Shown here one piece after another: positions 44,929 through 54,815 of a DNA stretch of 64,000 bases. Position 1 is the first letter of the stretch. Every line of letters starts with the position of its first letter. The position numbers were made by a program, and so were the translations under genes. The DNA is taken from positions 222,727-286,726 of the forward strand of contig CBDAUN010000001.1 in assembly GCA_965200645.1 (NCBI GenBank), in the 5' to 3' direction. The notes beneath the pieces were generated by a model. That model did not search any database. It saw only the letters and a list, made by a program, of their open reading frames with translations, and was not told where the DNA came from. This stretch comes from CBDAUN01 sp965200645 (GTDB lineage: Bacteria; Pseudomonadota; Gammaproteobacteria; Arenicellales; JAJDZL01).

Positions 44929-47640
44929 TTGCAACAACCGAAACTATTTAAATTGAATTCAGAACCTGCCACATTAAAACGTACCCTACTGGCAGACTAC
45001 GCCGCGCCGCATTTCCTTGTTCCAAAGATCAATTTGCACTTTGTTCTAAATGCGGATACCACCACCGTAACTTCTAGGTTGACTGTAACAAAGTCTGACT
45101 GTGAATCCGACCAGCCTCTAATTCTGTTTGGTACTAAGCTCGAGCTAGTATCAATTCATTTAAACGACAACAAACTTGTTTACGATGATTATCGCTTCGA
45201 AGGCGAGAACTTGATTATCGACAACCCTCCAGACGAGTTTGAGTTGCGCATTGTCAATCGAATTCAACCATCCACCAATAAGGCATTATTGGGACTTTAC
45301 GTATCGGGAAATACCCTAACCACACAATGCGAGGCAGAGGGATTTCGGGCAATAACCTATTTTCCTGATCGCCCCGACGTTCTAAGCGAGTACACCGTTA
45401 CTTTGGAGGCACAGCCAAGCGTCTATGCGGTCCTGCTCTCAAATGGGGAACTAATCGATAGCGGCACTTTGGAAAATGGACGTCATTATGCGACTTGGCA
45501 TGATCCTAGCCCTAAACCGTGCTACCTGTTTGCCTTAGTAGCCGGAAGATTGGATAAGCTGTCTGACGAATACATCACTGGTAGCGGACGAAGTGTGCAG
45601 CTTGAGTTCTATGCTGAGTCAAACCAGGTGCACAAGTGTGAATGGGCCATGGATTGCTTGAAGCGTGCCATGCTCTGGGATGAACAAAACTACGGTAGAG
45701 AGTATGAACTCAACCGTTACATGGTGGTGGCGGTTGACGACTTTAACATGGGTGCCATGGAAAACAAGGGTCTTAATATTTTCAATTCAAAGTACGTCTA
45801 CGCCAAACCGGAAACAGCGACTGACCTCGACTATCACAGCGTTGAAGCAGTCATCGCACATGAGTACTTTCATAACTGGAGTGGTAATCGTGTCACTCTG
45901 CGTGATTGGTTTCAGTTGAGTTTGAAAGAAGGATTTACCATCTATCGTGAACAGCAATTCAGTGCGGACATGGGTTCCAAAGCAGTGCAGCGAATCCGCG
46001 ATGCGAACATGATCAAGGTACATCAGTTTCGTGAAGATCAGGGTCCTACCTCACATCCAGTGCAACCAGACTCTTATGTCACAATAAATAATTTTTACAC
46101 CTTGACGATATACAACAAAGGCGCAGAGTTAATTCGAATGATGCATGTGCTTTTGGGTGCGGATGCCTATCGCAAGGGCACTGACCTTTATTTCAGTCGT
46201 CACAATGGATCCGCAGTAACTATTGAAGAATTTGTCCGAGCGCTGGAAGATGCGAGCGGCTTTGATCTTGACCAATTCAGGCATTGGTACAAAACCAAGG
46301 GCACCCCGACAGTGATTGTCGAACGCCAATACGACCACGAGCAGAATATCTATTCATTGACATTTGAACAAAGTATCGACGAAGCAACTGAACACCACAA
46401 CGGTGCACTACAGATTCCCATACAAACCGCTCTTTTGGCATCCGATGGACGAAAGATTGATATTCGTTTGACACCCAATCCTGCAGAAGTAAAAGAGGAA
46501 GTTGTTTTACAACTGAATAAACGAAGACAAACTTTTAGTTTCTATGAAGTGGCAGCCGAACCGGTGCCATCATTGTTACGTGGGTTTTCAGCGCCAGTGG
46601 AACTGGTAAACCCCCTATCAAATGAGGAACTTCAGTTTTTGATAGCAAACGATACTGACTCTTTTTGTCGCTGGGATGCATCACAGATTGTTGCCAAAAA
46701 CCATTTGCTTGAACTGATTGCAAGCGTACAGAACAATTCCAAACCACCGGACTGCAGTAAGTTTTTGTCAACTTTTGAATCCGTACTGACTGCAGACGAT
46801 GACCCAGCTCTAAAAGCGCAACTACTGACACTCCCCTCAGAAATTGCCATTGGTCAGGCCATGGATGTGGTTGACCCAAAGTCAATCCATCACGCCAGAA
46901 AAACACTCGTTAGACTAATTGCTAATACCCACTTTGACTCCTTGATGTCGGTTTATCAATCCAAAGCTCACGTTAGTGGTGAACAATACGACGGGGTTAG
47001 CGCCGGTCACAGAAGTCTTCGTAACTTATGTCTTTCATATTTGATTGCTATTGACAGCAAAGAGATTTGGGATTTGGCATACCAGCAATTTCTAAATAGT
47101 CGCAATATGACGGATCGCGCTGAAGCTTTACAGGCACTCACTTCATCAAACAGCCCAATGCGCCAAAGTGCGCTCGACCAGTTCTTTGATCGTTACGTCA
47201 ACGACTCTCTCGTCATTGATAAGTGGTATCGCATTCAGGCAACAGCTTCGCGTGACGACACGCTGCAAAGAGTTGTTGAATTGACGCAACATTCATCCTT
47301 TAGAATTGATGTGCCAAACCGAGTCATCGCCCTGATCGGGGGGGTTTGTTTTGCTAATCCATCCTGCTTTCACGCCAAAGACGGGTTTGGGTATGACTTG
47401 CTTGCCGACTATATTCAGAAAATTGACCCGTCAAACCCGCAACTTGCGGCACGATTGGCAGATGGCTTTTCCGAAATTCGAAGATATGGCATAGATCACC
47501 AGGACCGAATGCTTCAGCGTCTCAATCGAATCACATCGGGGGATGCTCTTTCTGTTGATCTTGCGGAAGTCATTGAGATGATTCTCAAACCGTTCTATGC
47601 GGACTCACAGGTACAACAGGAATCGGTTGCAACCGTATAA
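44929..47640 (+). CDS. pepN: Aminopeptidase N
   Basis: A zinc M1-family aminopeptidase of 903 residues that removes N-terminal amino acids from peptides. The GAMEN exopeptidase motif is present as GAMENKGLNIF, and the zinc site is VIAHEYFHNWSGNRV (HEXXH) followed by the second glutamate in SLKEGFTIYREQQF. The family-typical C-terminal alpha-helical domain follows. The start codon reads TTG at 44929; the protein beginning matches the family around KRTLLADY. It is close behind the GATase1 gene. No signal peptide, so cytoplasmic. Confidence 0.95.
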   Translation: MQQPKLFKLNSEPATLKRTLLADYAAPHFLVPKINLHFVLNADTTTVTSRLTVTKSDCESDQPLILFGTKLELVSIHLNDNKLVYDDYRFEGENLIIDNPPDEFELRIVNRIQPSTNKALLGLYVSGNTLTTQCEAEGFRAITYFPDRPDVLSEYTVTLEAQPSVYAVLLSNGELIDSGTLENGRHYATWHDPSPKPCYLFALVAGRLDKLSDEYITGSGRSVQLEFYAESNQVHKCEWAMDCLKRAMLWDEQNYGREYELNRYMVVAVDDFNMGAMENKGLNIFNSKYVYAKPETATDLDYHSVEAVIAHEYFHNWSGNRVTLRDWFQLSLKEGFTIYREQQFSADMGSKAVQRIRDANMIKVHQFREDQGPTSHPVQPDSYVTINNFYTLTIYNKGAELIRMMHVLLGADAYRKGTDLYFSRHNGSAVTIEEFVRALEDASGFDLDQFRHWYKTKGTPTVIVERQYDHEQNIYSLTFEQSIDEATEHHNGALQIPIQTALLASDGRKIDIRLTPNPAEVKEEVVLQLNKRRQTFSFYEVAAEPVPSLLRGFSAPVELVNPLSNEELQFLIANDTDSFCRWDASQIVAKNHLLELIASVQNNSKPPDCSKFLSTFESVLTADDDPALKAQLLTLPSEIAIGQAMDVVDPKSIHHARKTLVRLIANTHFDSLMSVYQSKAHVSGEQYDGVSAGHRSLRNLCLSYLIAIDSKEIWDLAYQQFLNSRNMTDRAEALQALTSSNSPMRQSALDQFFDRYVNDSLVIDKWYRIQATASRDDTLQRVVELTQHSSFRIDVPNRVIALIGGVCFANPSCFHAKDGFGYDLLADYIQKIDPSNPQLAARLADGFSEIRRYGIDHQDRMLQRLNRITSGDALSVDLAEVIEMILKPFYADSQVQQESVATV

Positions 47641-47664
47641 TCGGTTGAAAGTGGCAAATCCCAA

Positions 47665-48381
47665 ATGCCAAAGTCCAAAGACATTCAAGTTACCAAATCG
47701 TCGACGAGTAAGGAAGTTGATGCGTTCCTGAAGAAAGTCGCGATTACGCCTCGACCTGTGGCAAGTGGTCGAAGAGGTCGACTGATTTTTGGCATGGACG
47801 CCACCGCCAGTCGTGAGCCAATGTGGGATCAAGCCTGTCATATTCAGGCAGAAATGTTTAATGTTACAGCCGACCATGGCGGGTTGGACGTTCAACTAAC
47901 CTACTATCGCGGATTTCATGAATTCCGAGCCAGCCGTTGGGTCAGCGCTGCTGTAGAATTACACGGCATCATGACAAACACTTCATGCGCCGGCGGTTTA
48001 ACGCAAATCGGTCGTTTGCTCAGCCATGTCAAGAAGGAGTCGGAAAAATCGAAAGTCAATGCTTTGGTTTTTGTTGGAGATGCCGTCGAGGAAAATATTG
48101 ACGAACTTTCCCATAAAGCAGGTCACCTGGGTTTGATAGGAGTACCTGCATTTATGTTTCACGAAGGATACAACCCCGTAGCCGAACGGGCCTTTCGCGA
48201 AATCGCTAAGCTATCCGGCGGTGCCTATTCCCGATTTGATGCATCCAGCGCACAACAACTTAGAGACTTGCTGGCAGCTGTAGCTATCTTTGCGTCCGGA
48301 GGACGCAAGGCTTTAGAGGACTTTAGCAGTAAGCGGCGAGGCGTTGTCGCTCAACTGACTCATCAGATTAGCAAAAACTGA
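47665..48381 (+). CDS. VWA-domain (MIDAS-type) protein
   Basis: A 238-residue protein built around a von Willebrand factor A-like fold. The metal-ion-dependent adhesion motif D-x-T-x-S is MDATASREPMWD (D45-T47-S49). Later strand NALVFVGDAVEE carries the conserved D of the motif. It has no signal peptide or membrane segment. The gene ends 2 bp before the next gene, so it is translationally linked to a DnaJ-like membrane protein, and both may form one functional unit. Function is unknown. Confidence 0.75.
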   Translation: MPKSKDIQVTKSSTSKEVDAFLKKVAITPRPVASGRRGRLIFGMDATASREPMWDQACHIQAEMFNVTADHGGLDVQLTYYRGFHEFRASRWVSAAVELHGIMTNTSCAGGLTQIGRLLSHVKKESEKSKVNALVFVGDAVEENIDELSHKAGHLGLIGVPAFMFHEGYNPVAERAFREIAKLSGGAYSRFDASSAQQLRDLLAAVAIFASGGRKALEDFSSKRRGVVAQLTHQISKN

Positions 48382-48383
48382 TA

Positions 48384-49109
48384 ATGGTCCGATTTTTCAT
48401 TCTGCTCACTTTGGTGATCGGCTTGATGTGGCTGTTTGCCCGCCTCGGCAGAATGTCACCACAACACCGCTCAAGATACCTGAAAATTGCTGCCTTGTGG
48501 ATTGGCGGAGGACTGTTACTGGCGGCCATTCTTACCGGAAAACTACATCCTTTATTTGCCATCGCAGGTGCTGCTTTTCCATGGATACAGCGATTCATCT
48601 TGATGCGCAGTGCATACCAGATGTTCAGTTCTTGGAAAGGGCCTGCACAAGGTGCCAAACCGGGACAGTCATCAGATGTCAGAACAAAATTTCTCGAAAT
48701 GGTGCTTGATCACGACACCGGTGCGATCTCAGGTACTGTAATTGCCGGTAACTTTAAAGGACGAACCCTTAATGATTTGAGCGTTGAGGAAATTGCTGAA
48801 TTGATCAGCGAGTGCCAAACAAGCGATAAGCAGTCAGTATCGCTCATTCAGGCCTATCTCGACAAGATGAGACCTGATGAATGGGACGAATATGCGCGGG
48901 AGCACGGCGCACATGAAGAACATGCACAAGGTGATGGGTCGATGTCCAAAGAAGAGGCTCTGCAAGTTCTGGAACTAGCGGAAGGTGCGACCAAAGAGGA
49001 GATCATTGAGTCGCATCGCAGATTGATGCAGCGCAATCATCCGGATCGGGGTGGATCTACGTGGGTGGCAGCTCGTATCAATCAGGCGAAGGATGTTTTG
49101 CTGTCATGA
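48384..49109 (+). CDS. Membrane-anchored DnaJ-domain protein
   Basis: A 241-residue protein with an N-terminal membrane helix (about 3-22) and a second near 37-62, a charged region, and a C-terminal J domain. The J-domain signature is in RLMQRNHPDRGGSTW (HPD near 222-224), which activates Hsp70 ATPase. The layout recalls the DnaJ-like/TIM14-type membrane co-chaperones, not classical DnaJ with zinc fingers. Coupled 2 bp after the VWA gene and overlapping the next gene by 4 nt (ATGA), so the three are likely made from one transcript. Confidence 0.82.
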   Translation: MVRFFILLTLVIGLMWLFARLGRMSPQHRSRYLKIAALWIGGGLLLAAILTGKLHPLFAIAGAAFPWIQRFILMRSAYQMFSSWKGPAQGAKPGQSSDVRTKFLEMVLDHDTGAISGTVIAGNFKGRTLNDLSVEEIAELISECQTSDKQSVSLIQAYLDKMRPDEWDEYAREHGAHEEHAQGDGSMSKEEALQVLELAEGATKEEIIESHRRLMQRNHPDRGGSTWVAARINQAKDVLLS

Positions 49110-50329
49110 AGCAATCCAAGATACACCAGTACATTCCTATTTTCATAGCACTGTTTTGGACGTTTTTCACCTCTAACGCAGTGGCTGAAATTCAGCTTCA
49201 ATCCCAGTCTCTAGAGCATCGGAAAATTGGCAGTGTAGAAATGCTCGTTCCGGAAGGATTTGTTCTTGAAGTGCTGAACGACAAACTCAACCGACCGCGG
49301 ATGATTACGTTCGCTCCGAACGGCGATATGCTGATTGGGTCCGCCAAAACAGTCTACCACCTAAAACCACCGTATGTGGAAGCATCCAACTACTTAAGTA
49401 TTGATGGCTATCCGCATAGCACCGCAATTCGTGATCAAGAATTGTTTATCGCAACAACGAAAGGGATTCATAAGACAAATTACGACCCCGATGTAACTCG
49501 AATTAGACCGTTAGACCTGACGAGAATTGCGAAGCTGCCGGGTGGATTTGGTCACAGCTCGAGAACCATCGATATCGCACCCGATGGTTCAGTCATTGTC
49601 AGTCTAGGCATCACCGGCAACTGTAGCGACGAATACATTTCGGATGATTACTCGTTCAAAGACCGCAGAGGTGGCATGCTGCGTCTGATTGAGTCTGAAG
49701 ACGAATATTCATGGGAACCATATGCGAGTGGACTGCGTAATCCTGTAGGCTTCGACTTTCACCCCATCACCGGTGTGATGTATTCAGCCAACAATGGCCC
49801 AGACCACTGGGGCTTTGATCGTCCTCCCGAGTACTTTTCCAAAGTGGAACCAAACTCGTTTCACGGCATGCCATGGTATCAGTATGTCGATTCAACGCTG
49901 TATCGAGATCAATGCATTGCTTCAAGTCCACCGCGTCCAGGCAGCGATGTGGTTGCTCCTGTAGCAACATTTCCGGCACGAGTCGCTCCGCTTGGAATGT
50001 CTTTTGTTCCGCAAAATTCACTCGGAGAAGGATTTGATCTAAACGCTGTAGTGGCATTACACGGGTCTTGGGCTACCCAACCCGATGGTGACTATATCGG
50101 TCCATCGGCAACCCGCAGACCTCCTGCTGTGGTGCTGGTCGAATTTGCCAATAACGAAGCGACGGGTTCCGTTGCTCCCGTCGTCTTAGGTTTTCAGCTT
50201 GAAGATGGCACTCGCATTGCACGACCCGCTGGAATCGCGATTGGCCCCGACAACGCTCTATACTTCACCAGTGACGGCGGAGCCATCGAAGGGCTGTTTC
50301 GGCTTCGACGTATAATTCAACAATCCTAA
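49106..50329 (+). CDS. PQQ-dependent sugar/sorbosone dehydrogenase-like secreted protein
   Basis: A 407-residue beta-propeller protein. It begins MKQSKIHQYIPIFIALFWTFFTSNAVAE, a signal peptide of about 29 residues, so the mature form is exported. The body has repeated propeller strands and the family-typical segments MITFAPNGDMLIG, GLRNPVGFDFHPITG and YSANNGPDHWGFDRPPEYFSKVEP. The L-sorbosone dehydrogenase/Asd fold group is matched, but cofactor binding is not proven. The start codon overlaps the stop of the DnaJ gene by 4 nt, which decides this start over the longer frame (49061). Confidence 0.85.
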   Translation: MKQSKIHQYIPIFIALFWTFFTSNAVAEIQLQSQSLEHRKIGSVEMLVPEGFVLEVLNDKLNRPRMITFAPNGDMLIGSAKTVYHLKPPYVEASNYLSIDGYPHSTAIRDQELFIATTKGIHKTNYDPDVTRIRPLDLTRIAKLPGGFGHSSRTIDIAPDGSVIVSLGITGNCSDEYISDDYSFKDRRGGMLRLIESEDEYSWEPYASGLRNPVGFDFHPITGVMYSANNGPDHWGFDRPPEYFSKVEPNSFHGMPWYQYVDSTLYRDQCIASSPPRPGSDVVAPVATFPARVAPLGMSFVPQNSLGEGFDLNAVVALHGSWATQPDGDYIGPSATRRPPAVVLVEFANNEATGSVAPVVLGFQLEDGTRIARPAGIAIGPDNALYFTSDGGAIEGLFRLRRIIQQS

Positions 50330-50449
50330 CTAACTACCACCCGGGAGAAGGGACAATGTCCAGCGCTACACAGAACTTCACACGTTGAGAGATTCAATGT
50401 TTCATACCTGACATGAGCGTCGGGGCACGCCATTTCGGCAAACAAACGC

Positions 50450-51240
50450 TTGATTGGTTCAAGAAGGCTTCTGAGTCAGGCCAGCACACGCATACTTGAT
50501 GTGCGGCAACCAATACCGGAATATTCTACGGCATTGCTGGAAGCTACAACGGCCCGCACCAAAGAGGCCGAGCCGGGCTGCTCGTTAACCGTTTTGCTGA
50601 ATTCTCCTCCGCACAACACGGCTTCTTTGAAATATCCATTGGTTCCGGAGACCGAATTGCGCCCAAAGCGCTGAACCTTCCGGTTTTTCCAGACTCCGCC
50701 CAGCCCAAGATCACCACAGTCATGAATCGCCGGCGAATTACCACAGCGGCGATTGACAAAATACTGGGAATCCGGCTGCGCAAGAGTCAAGCCCGGCAGC
50801 GGGTTGTCCTGATTAACAAAGACGACTAGTGCATCAATAGCCACCGGTGCAGCGGTGGGCTGGTAGCCGTAGCGGATTTCAAAGGCCTCGATCTCGTTAC
50901 TCTGCAATTTCCCGCCTGACCGGGCCGATATTGGCGGTGCTCTCGGTCAGGGCCGGCAACACGGTGGAAGACCCGGCTGCCTGAATTTGGATATTGACAC
51001 CGTGATAGAAGCGACTGAATTCCTCCCTCCCCCGAGGATCATCAGACGGGCGAGGGTGTCGGAACCCACACTGGTCAGATTACCGAAGATGCCGCCACCG
51101 GCTCATAGGTCGGAATGGCGTTTTTCGGGTCTTCAGCCGCCAACTGTCCGCCCCGGGGGCAGGTAGCAAAGCAGGGTAACCGGTAAGCAACTGCCACAGG
51201 GTCAGCTTACGGCCAGAAACCGGCCAAATACGACAGAAAG
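50450..51240 (-). pseudogene. pstS-like phosphate-binding protein, frameshifted remnant
   Basis: Minus-strand reading in several frames gives pieces of a periplasmic phosphate-binding protein. An open stretch (about 50476-50907) reads NEIEAFEIRYGYQPTAAPV, then GRNSVSGTNGYFKEAVL, NEQPGSASLV and EYSGIGC, close to PstS. Before it (about 50930-51180) a different frame shows ...AAGSSTVLPALTESTANIGP and yet another TSVGSDTLARLM. The pieces are in the right order but need at least two frame changes, and the true C-terminus is missing. No pst operon remains around it, so it looks like a dead insertion. Confidence 0.75.
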
Positions 51241-51277
51241 GAGAGGAGTAAAATCGGGTCAGCTGGTCTGGAGTTAC

Positions 51278-52051
51278 CTAGAACTCAACCAACTGCCTGC
51301 GGGCCCGCTGGACAATCATTCGCGCATAGGCGTCCTTCGGTTCCAGGCTTATCGCATGGCGTAGCAGTTCTTCCGCCCGTTTGCCATGCTTACGGCGGCT
51401 TAGTGTCAGCAGTCCCCGACCGACTTCCGCATACACCACAAGGTCATCTTCTGCCAGTCTCAGCGCATGTTCGTAATGTTCAAGAGCCTTGGAAGGCCTG
51501 GCACCATAGGTGAGGTTTGCGACAATTTTGCCAGCCCTGGATACAACTTCCGCATGCCATGAGCCAAGCTGCAGGTGGGCATACGTCATATCACGATCCA
51601 GAACGAGCACATCTTCAGCCAGTTGGCGCGAACGGCTAAGGTGACCATCTAGCAGTGCCCTCGGAGTCGGTATGTTCTGGGCGTAACGACCCACAGCATG
51701 TGCCAGTTGAAAGGCAATCCACGGATCCTCGGGCTGCAAGTGAACAGCCCTTTCGGCCAGTTCAATAGCATGCAGCAACACCTCCGGGCGCTCCGATTCC
51801 GTTTCCAGAAAATAATGGGCGTAGATGGACAGAGCTTCTGCAGCTAGTGCATAACCTTCAGCAGTTGCAGCCGCTTCTCCAAGCCTTGCGGCCTTTTGCC
51901 AACGACCCTCGGTAAAGGCCACACGGGCATCATCCATGACTTCAATGTCCTGGGCTGAACTCATTTCAGACGCGGCCTCTGCCAACAACGTCAGTGTCAG
52001 ACAAGCGACTGCCAAACAGGATGTTATTGGCCGCTTCAGCCTGGCAAACAT
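51278..52051 (-). CDS. Secreted TPR-like repeat protein
   Basis: A 257-residue protein (ATG 52051; a GTG four codons upstream is a weaker start). It begins with a signal peptide, MFARLKRPITSCLAVACLTLTLLAEAAS, then helical repeats of a TPR type: AYALAAEALSIYAHYF..., HAIELAERAVHLQPEDPWIAFQL, HYEHALRLAEDDLVVYAEVGRGLL, and LLRHAISLEPKDAYARMIV. It is likely a periplasmic protein in protein-protein contacts. The gene is GC-richer than most of the window and lies in the same patch as the DUF2236 gene and the pstS pseudogene. Confidence 0.75.
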   Translation of the reverse strand: MFARLKRPITSCLAVACLTLTLLAEAASEMSSAQDIEVMDDARVAFTEGRWQKAARLGEAAATAEGYALAAEALSIYAHYFLETESERPEVLLHAIELAERAVHLQPEDPWIAFQLAHAVGRYAQNIPTPRALLDGHLSRSRQLAEDVLVLDRDMTYAHLQLGSWHAEVVSRAGKIVANLTYGARPSKALEHYEHALRLAEDDLVVYAEVGRGLLTLSRRKHGKRAEELLRHAISLEPKDAYARMIVQRARRQLVEF

Positions 52052-52269
52052 CAACTCTGACACTTCCTGGCAGCACCATTGCTGCCCCTTGTAAGTTTAC
52101 CTACCGCAAAACCAAACCCGATCAGCACAATGCCAGTTGCAACTGGAGTATTTTTGAGTCTGTAGCCGTCAATTACCGTATGGTCTGAGCAGTGAAATGG
52201 TAAAAACCGGTCACTGCCGTGCCAATGATGCAAGTGGTTGACGGGGAATGCTGTGAAATACCGAAAGGA

Positions 52270-53451
52270 TTACCACGGGCTTTGATTGACTGCATGCAGT
52301 GCGTCTGGCATCTTGTAGCTGATCCCTTCTTTGTCATATTGCGCTGCGCCGAAAATACTGTCCAATCCATCCTGCACCTCATTGTTCATAATGGAACTCA
52401 AAAAGCGTTGTCTTAAGCGGACATAGAACAGAACCAGCCAGCCGATTCTTAAAGTATTCGGATAGTCATACAGATCGGCCAGTTCGTTGCCAACCAGTGC
52501 CCGGGATAGCCGATAGGCATATTTTGCCAGGCTTTTCTTTTGGCTTTCAGTCTCCACTCCCTCGGCCATTTCAGGAATTGCCTTGAAAATCGAATTGACC
52601 ATGGTCTTGGCATCCTTGTCCGGTGGCGGTTCGCACATATTGGCAATCTGGTACAGCCGCCTGGCCGAAGCTTCAGAACTGAACAGAATGCTTTCCGGTA
52701 CACCCAGCAGATAGCCAGCATAGCGCCAGATCTCGACAATACTGTCAATTTCTTCCTGGCTCATACTACCGCCCATCTTGGCCGCATGCTCGAACTGACG
52801 GATGGAAAAGGTATACAAAGAAACACCTCCCAAATGAGCACAGTGGATGGGCGTGCCCCAGGCCTCATGATCCCACTCTTCGGAATCCTTCAAAAACTTG
52901 CGCACCCGGGCGTGGACAAACCGCAACCGCATCGAAAATTTCCACCCCTCGCCATCGCGGGTCATGCTGTTGGGATAATAGGTTTCAATCATATGCCGAT
53001 TGTTCTGCCGCAGTCGCCGCACGGCACCCTCCCCCATTCCGCTCACCCGACCAGTGATGGAAAAGGATTTGCTCACCATGGTCCCAAATCCTTCCACCGA
53101 AGCTCCAATGGCGAAAGCCACGAGCATGTTTTTCATGTTGTTGAAAAAAGCCCGCTGTCCCACCTCGTGCAGGCTGAAATCAACCCAGTCTGGCACCCTG
53201 TCATCGACCACGTTAAAGAAGTCTCTCAGTGATTGCGGGGCGCGGGCCAGCGTTGCCGGATCGTCCCGTTCCACGCCAGCGCGGATGAAACGGTGCAGGT
53301 CTCTGGGCTGCAGATCAAACAACTCTTCCATCACCGGATCGAGCTCTTCGTCACCTATAGTGGTATGCCGTATGTAGTTGTCAGCTACCTCAGGATCGAC
53401 CTTACGAGCCTTGGCGTAGCCTTCGGCATAAGCTGCCGGAGGTGTAAGCAT
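52270..53451 (-). CDS. DUF2236 / MpaB-type haem oxygenase-like protein
   Basis: A 393-residue protein of the DUF2236 family, which includes mpaB-type oxygenases and latex-clearing (Lcp) rubber oxygenases. Recognisable blocks are RRLRQNNRHMIETYYPNSM, then MRLRFVHARVRKFLKDSEEWDHEAWGTPIHCAHLGGVSLYTFSI, with a histidine that could hold haem, and the WRYAGYLLGVPESIL segment. No signal peptide is seen. A good Shine-Dalgarno (GGAGGA about 8 nt before ATG) supports the start. Its GC-rich codons differ from neighbouring genes and it lies next to the TPR gene and mobile remnants. Confidence 0.8.
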   Translation of the reverse strand: MLTPPAAYAEGYAKARKVDPEVADNYIRHTTIGDEELDPVMEELFDLQPRDLHRFIRAGVERDDPATLARAPQSLRDFFNVVDDRVPDWVDFSLHEVGQRAFFNNMKNMLVAFAIGASVEGFGTMVSKSFSITGRVSGMGEGAVRRLRQNNRHMIETYYPNSMTRDGEGWKFSMRLRFVHARVRKFLKDSEEWDHEAWGTPIHCAHLGGVSLYTFSIRQFEHAAKMGGSMSQEEIDSIVEIWRYAGYLLGVPESILFSSEASARRLYQIANMCEPPPDKDAKTMVNSIFKAIPEMAEGVETESQKKSLAKYAYRLSRALVGNELADLYDYPNTLRIGWLVLFYVRLRQRFLSSIMNNEVQDGLDSIFGAAQYDKEGISYKMPDALHAVNQSPW

Positions 53452-53763
53452 GTTTCTTCCTCCTGTCTGTCTTGTAAGGGTGATTCACTTTGGGTATCAC
53501 CTCTCGGATCTGGATTCAGCACCCGCCTGAAAGTCACTGAAAAAGTTACCCATCTGCCTTAATCCAAAATCAAGTTTGGTAACATATTTCGCCAATCTTA
53601 ATACATCATCGTGCAAACTACCTGTTGGCTTCCCTGCAACAAGAAACTCATTAAACTTTGAGCAGAAAACTAAATCCCTTAACCACCTTATACCAAAAAT
53701 TGACCGATAATAAAAGTAATTTATCGTCTAAAGAGTTTCCCGTCTGGAATCATTCTACAACTT
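53452..53763. other. AT-rich gap beside the transposase remnant
   Basis: About 312 bp, mostly AT-rich, between the DUF2236 gene and a broken transposase. No reading frame or recognisable signal is evident, and there is no clear terminal inverted repeat for an IS end in it. Confidence 0.4.
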
Positions 53764-54445
53764 TTAAAGTCGATAGTTCGCCCAACCAAAGCTAAATTGG
53801 CAGGAATACCGACGGGTCTCGACCACTGTGGTGCCACCGCTGCGGTGAATCATGCGTCGAAGCTGGTTGTCGTTAAGGCCACATCCGGTGCGGTCGGTAC
53901 TGAAGTAGGAGTGGCATCCCCAGGCGGCGTCCGGGTCTGATGGCTGGCCGGTGCGAGCCGTACAGCGGCCGGTTGAATGCGAGCGAAGGGCTTTACCGTC
54001 AAAGCCCACTTCAACACCGAAGTCCGGTAGTAGTTCTACCAGATCGTCGGACAGCTGCTGTTTCATCTGGCTTAAACCGGCAACGTCACGTTCGACTTCG
54101 AGCAACACCGCGATAAAACGGCTAAACGCACTTTTTGACGGCACCCGGTAGGCTATTTCGTTGAACCCATCGCCGTAATTCTCGAACCCGCAAGATGCGC
54201 ATCAACGATGGATTGCGCGCTAAATCTCGGCGCTGGGACTCGATTGAAGGATGTTGGTAGACGCTGCGGGCGATCAGTGCGCTGAGCATCGCCTAGGCGG
54301 GCCATTCGCAACGCGTACCATGGCACTGTCGGTTGATCTCATGGACGAGGTCGTCAATTTCCATTGCTTCGACCACCATCGTTAAGCGTGTCAGGTCACT
54401 GTACTCATCGAGCATGTGCCAGGAAAACAGCGTATCATTGAGCAT
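53764..54445 (-). pseudogene. Broken IS4-type DDE transposase
   Basis: Minus-strand remains of an insertion-sequence transposase. The N-terminus starts at ATG 54445 (MLNDTLFSWHMLDEYSD) and runs to a TAG after ...TRCEWPA; another block AMLSALIARSVYQHPSIESQRRDLA continues in the same frame, then a frameshift leads to the open piece 53764-54144, with the transposase signature VEVGFDGKALRSHSTGR and SDPDAAWG. The C-terminal catalytic region is degraded or missing. So it has at least one stop and one frame change. No intact copy or flanking direct repeats were seen. Confidence 0.8.
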
Positions 54446-54495
54446 GGTCGCATCTGTTGGTTTCCTGGTAGTTTATGGGGGTATCTATGATACTT

Positions 54496-54522
54496 TAAAA
54501 GCCCTGAGGATGCGGCTTTTTA
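54496..54522 (+). terminator. Hairpin with T-rich arm near the transposase remnant
   Basis: Stem AAAAGCC (54497-54503) with GGCTTTT (54514-54520), 10-nt loop, and a further T; on either strand it makes a small terminator-like hairpin. It lies in the otherwise featureless stretch between the transposase start and the aldo/keto reductase gene, so it may mark the former IS edge. Confidence 0.35.
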
Positions 54523-54815
54523 TTAAGCAATATCAACCGCTTATGTGTTTGATAGTGGCGTATTTGAGGGCTGTGGGGTGGTGGTTGCGGTGCAGTGTCG
54601 AAAATCGCCTCAAACCCGGCCAAAAAGTTCATTTTGTGGGGAAAACGAAAAATCAACCCATTGAAAACAACAGTCAAATCAACACACTACACCACCCAAA
54701 ACCCTCTAAAATCATGAGTTCCGTAGGGTTGATTGATTCAAAATAGGATTATCGTCGGAATTAATCAAATTAATCTATGTTGTAAAGGCTATGACTGTAG
54801 TTTGGAGTGCGTAGA

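Noticed and set aside
54333..54746. A 137-codon plus-strand frame opposite the transposase remnant.
   Set aside because: It is an antisense shadow of the transposase N-terminus plus non-coding sequence.
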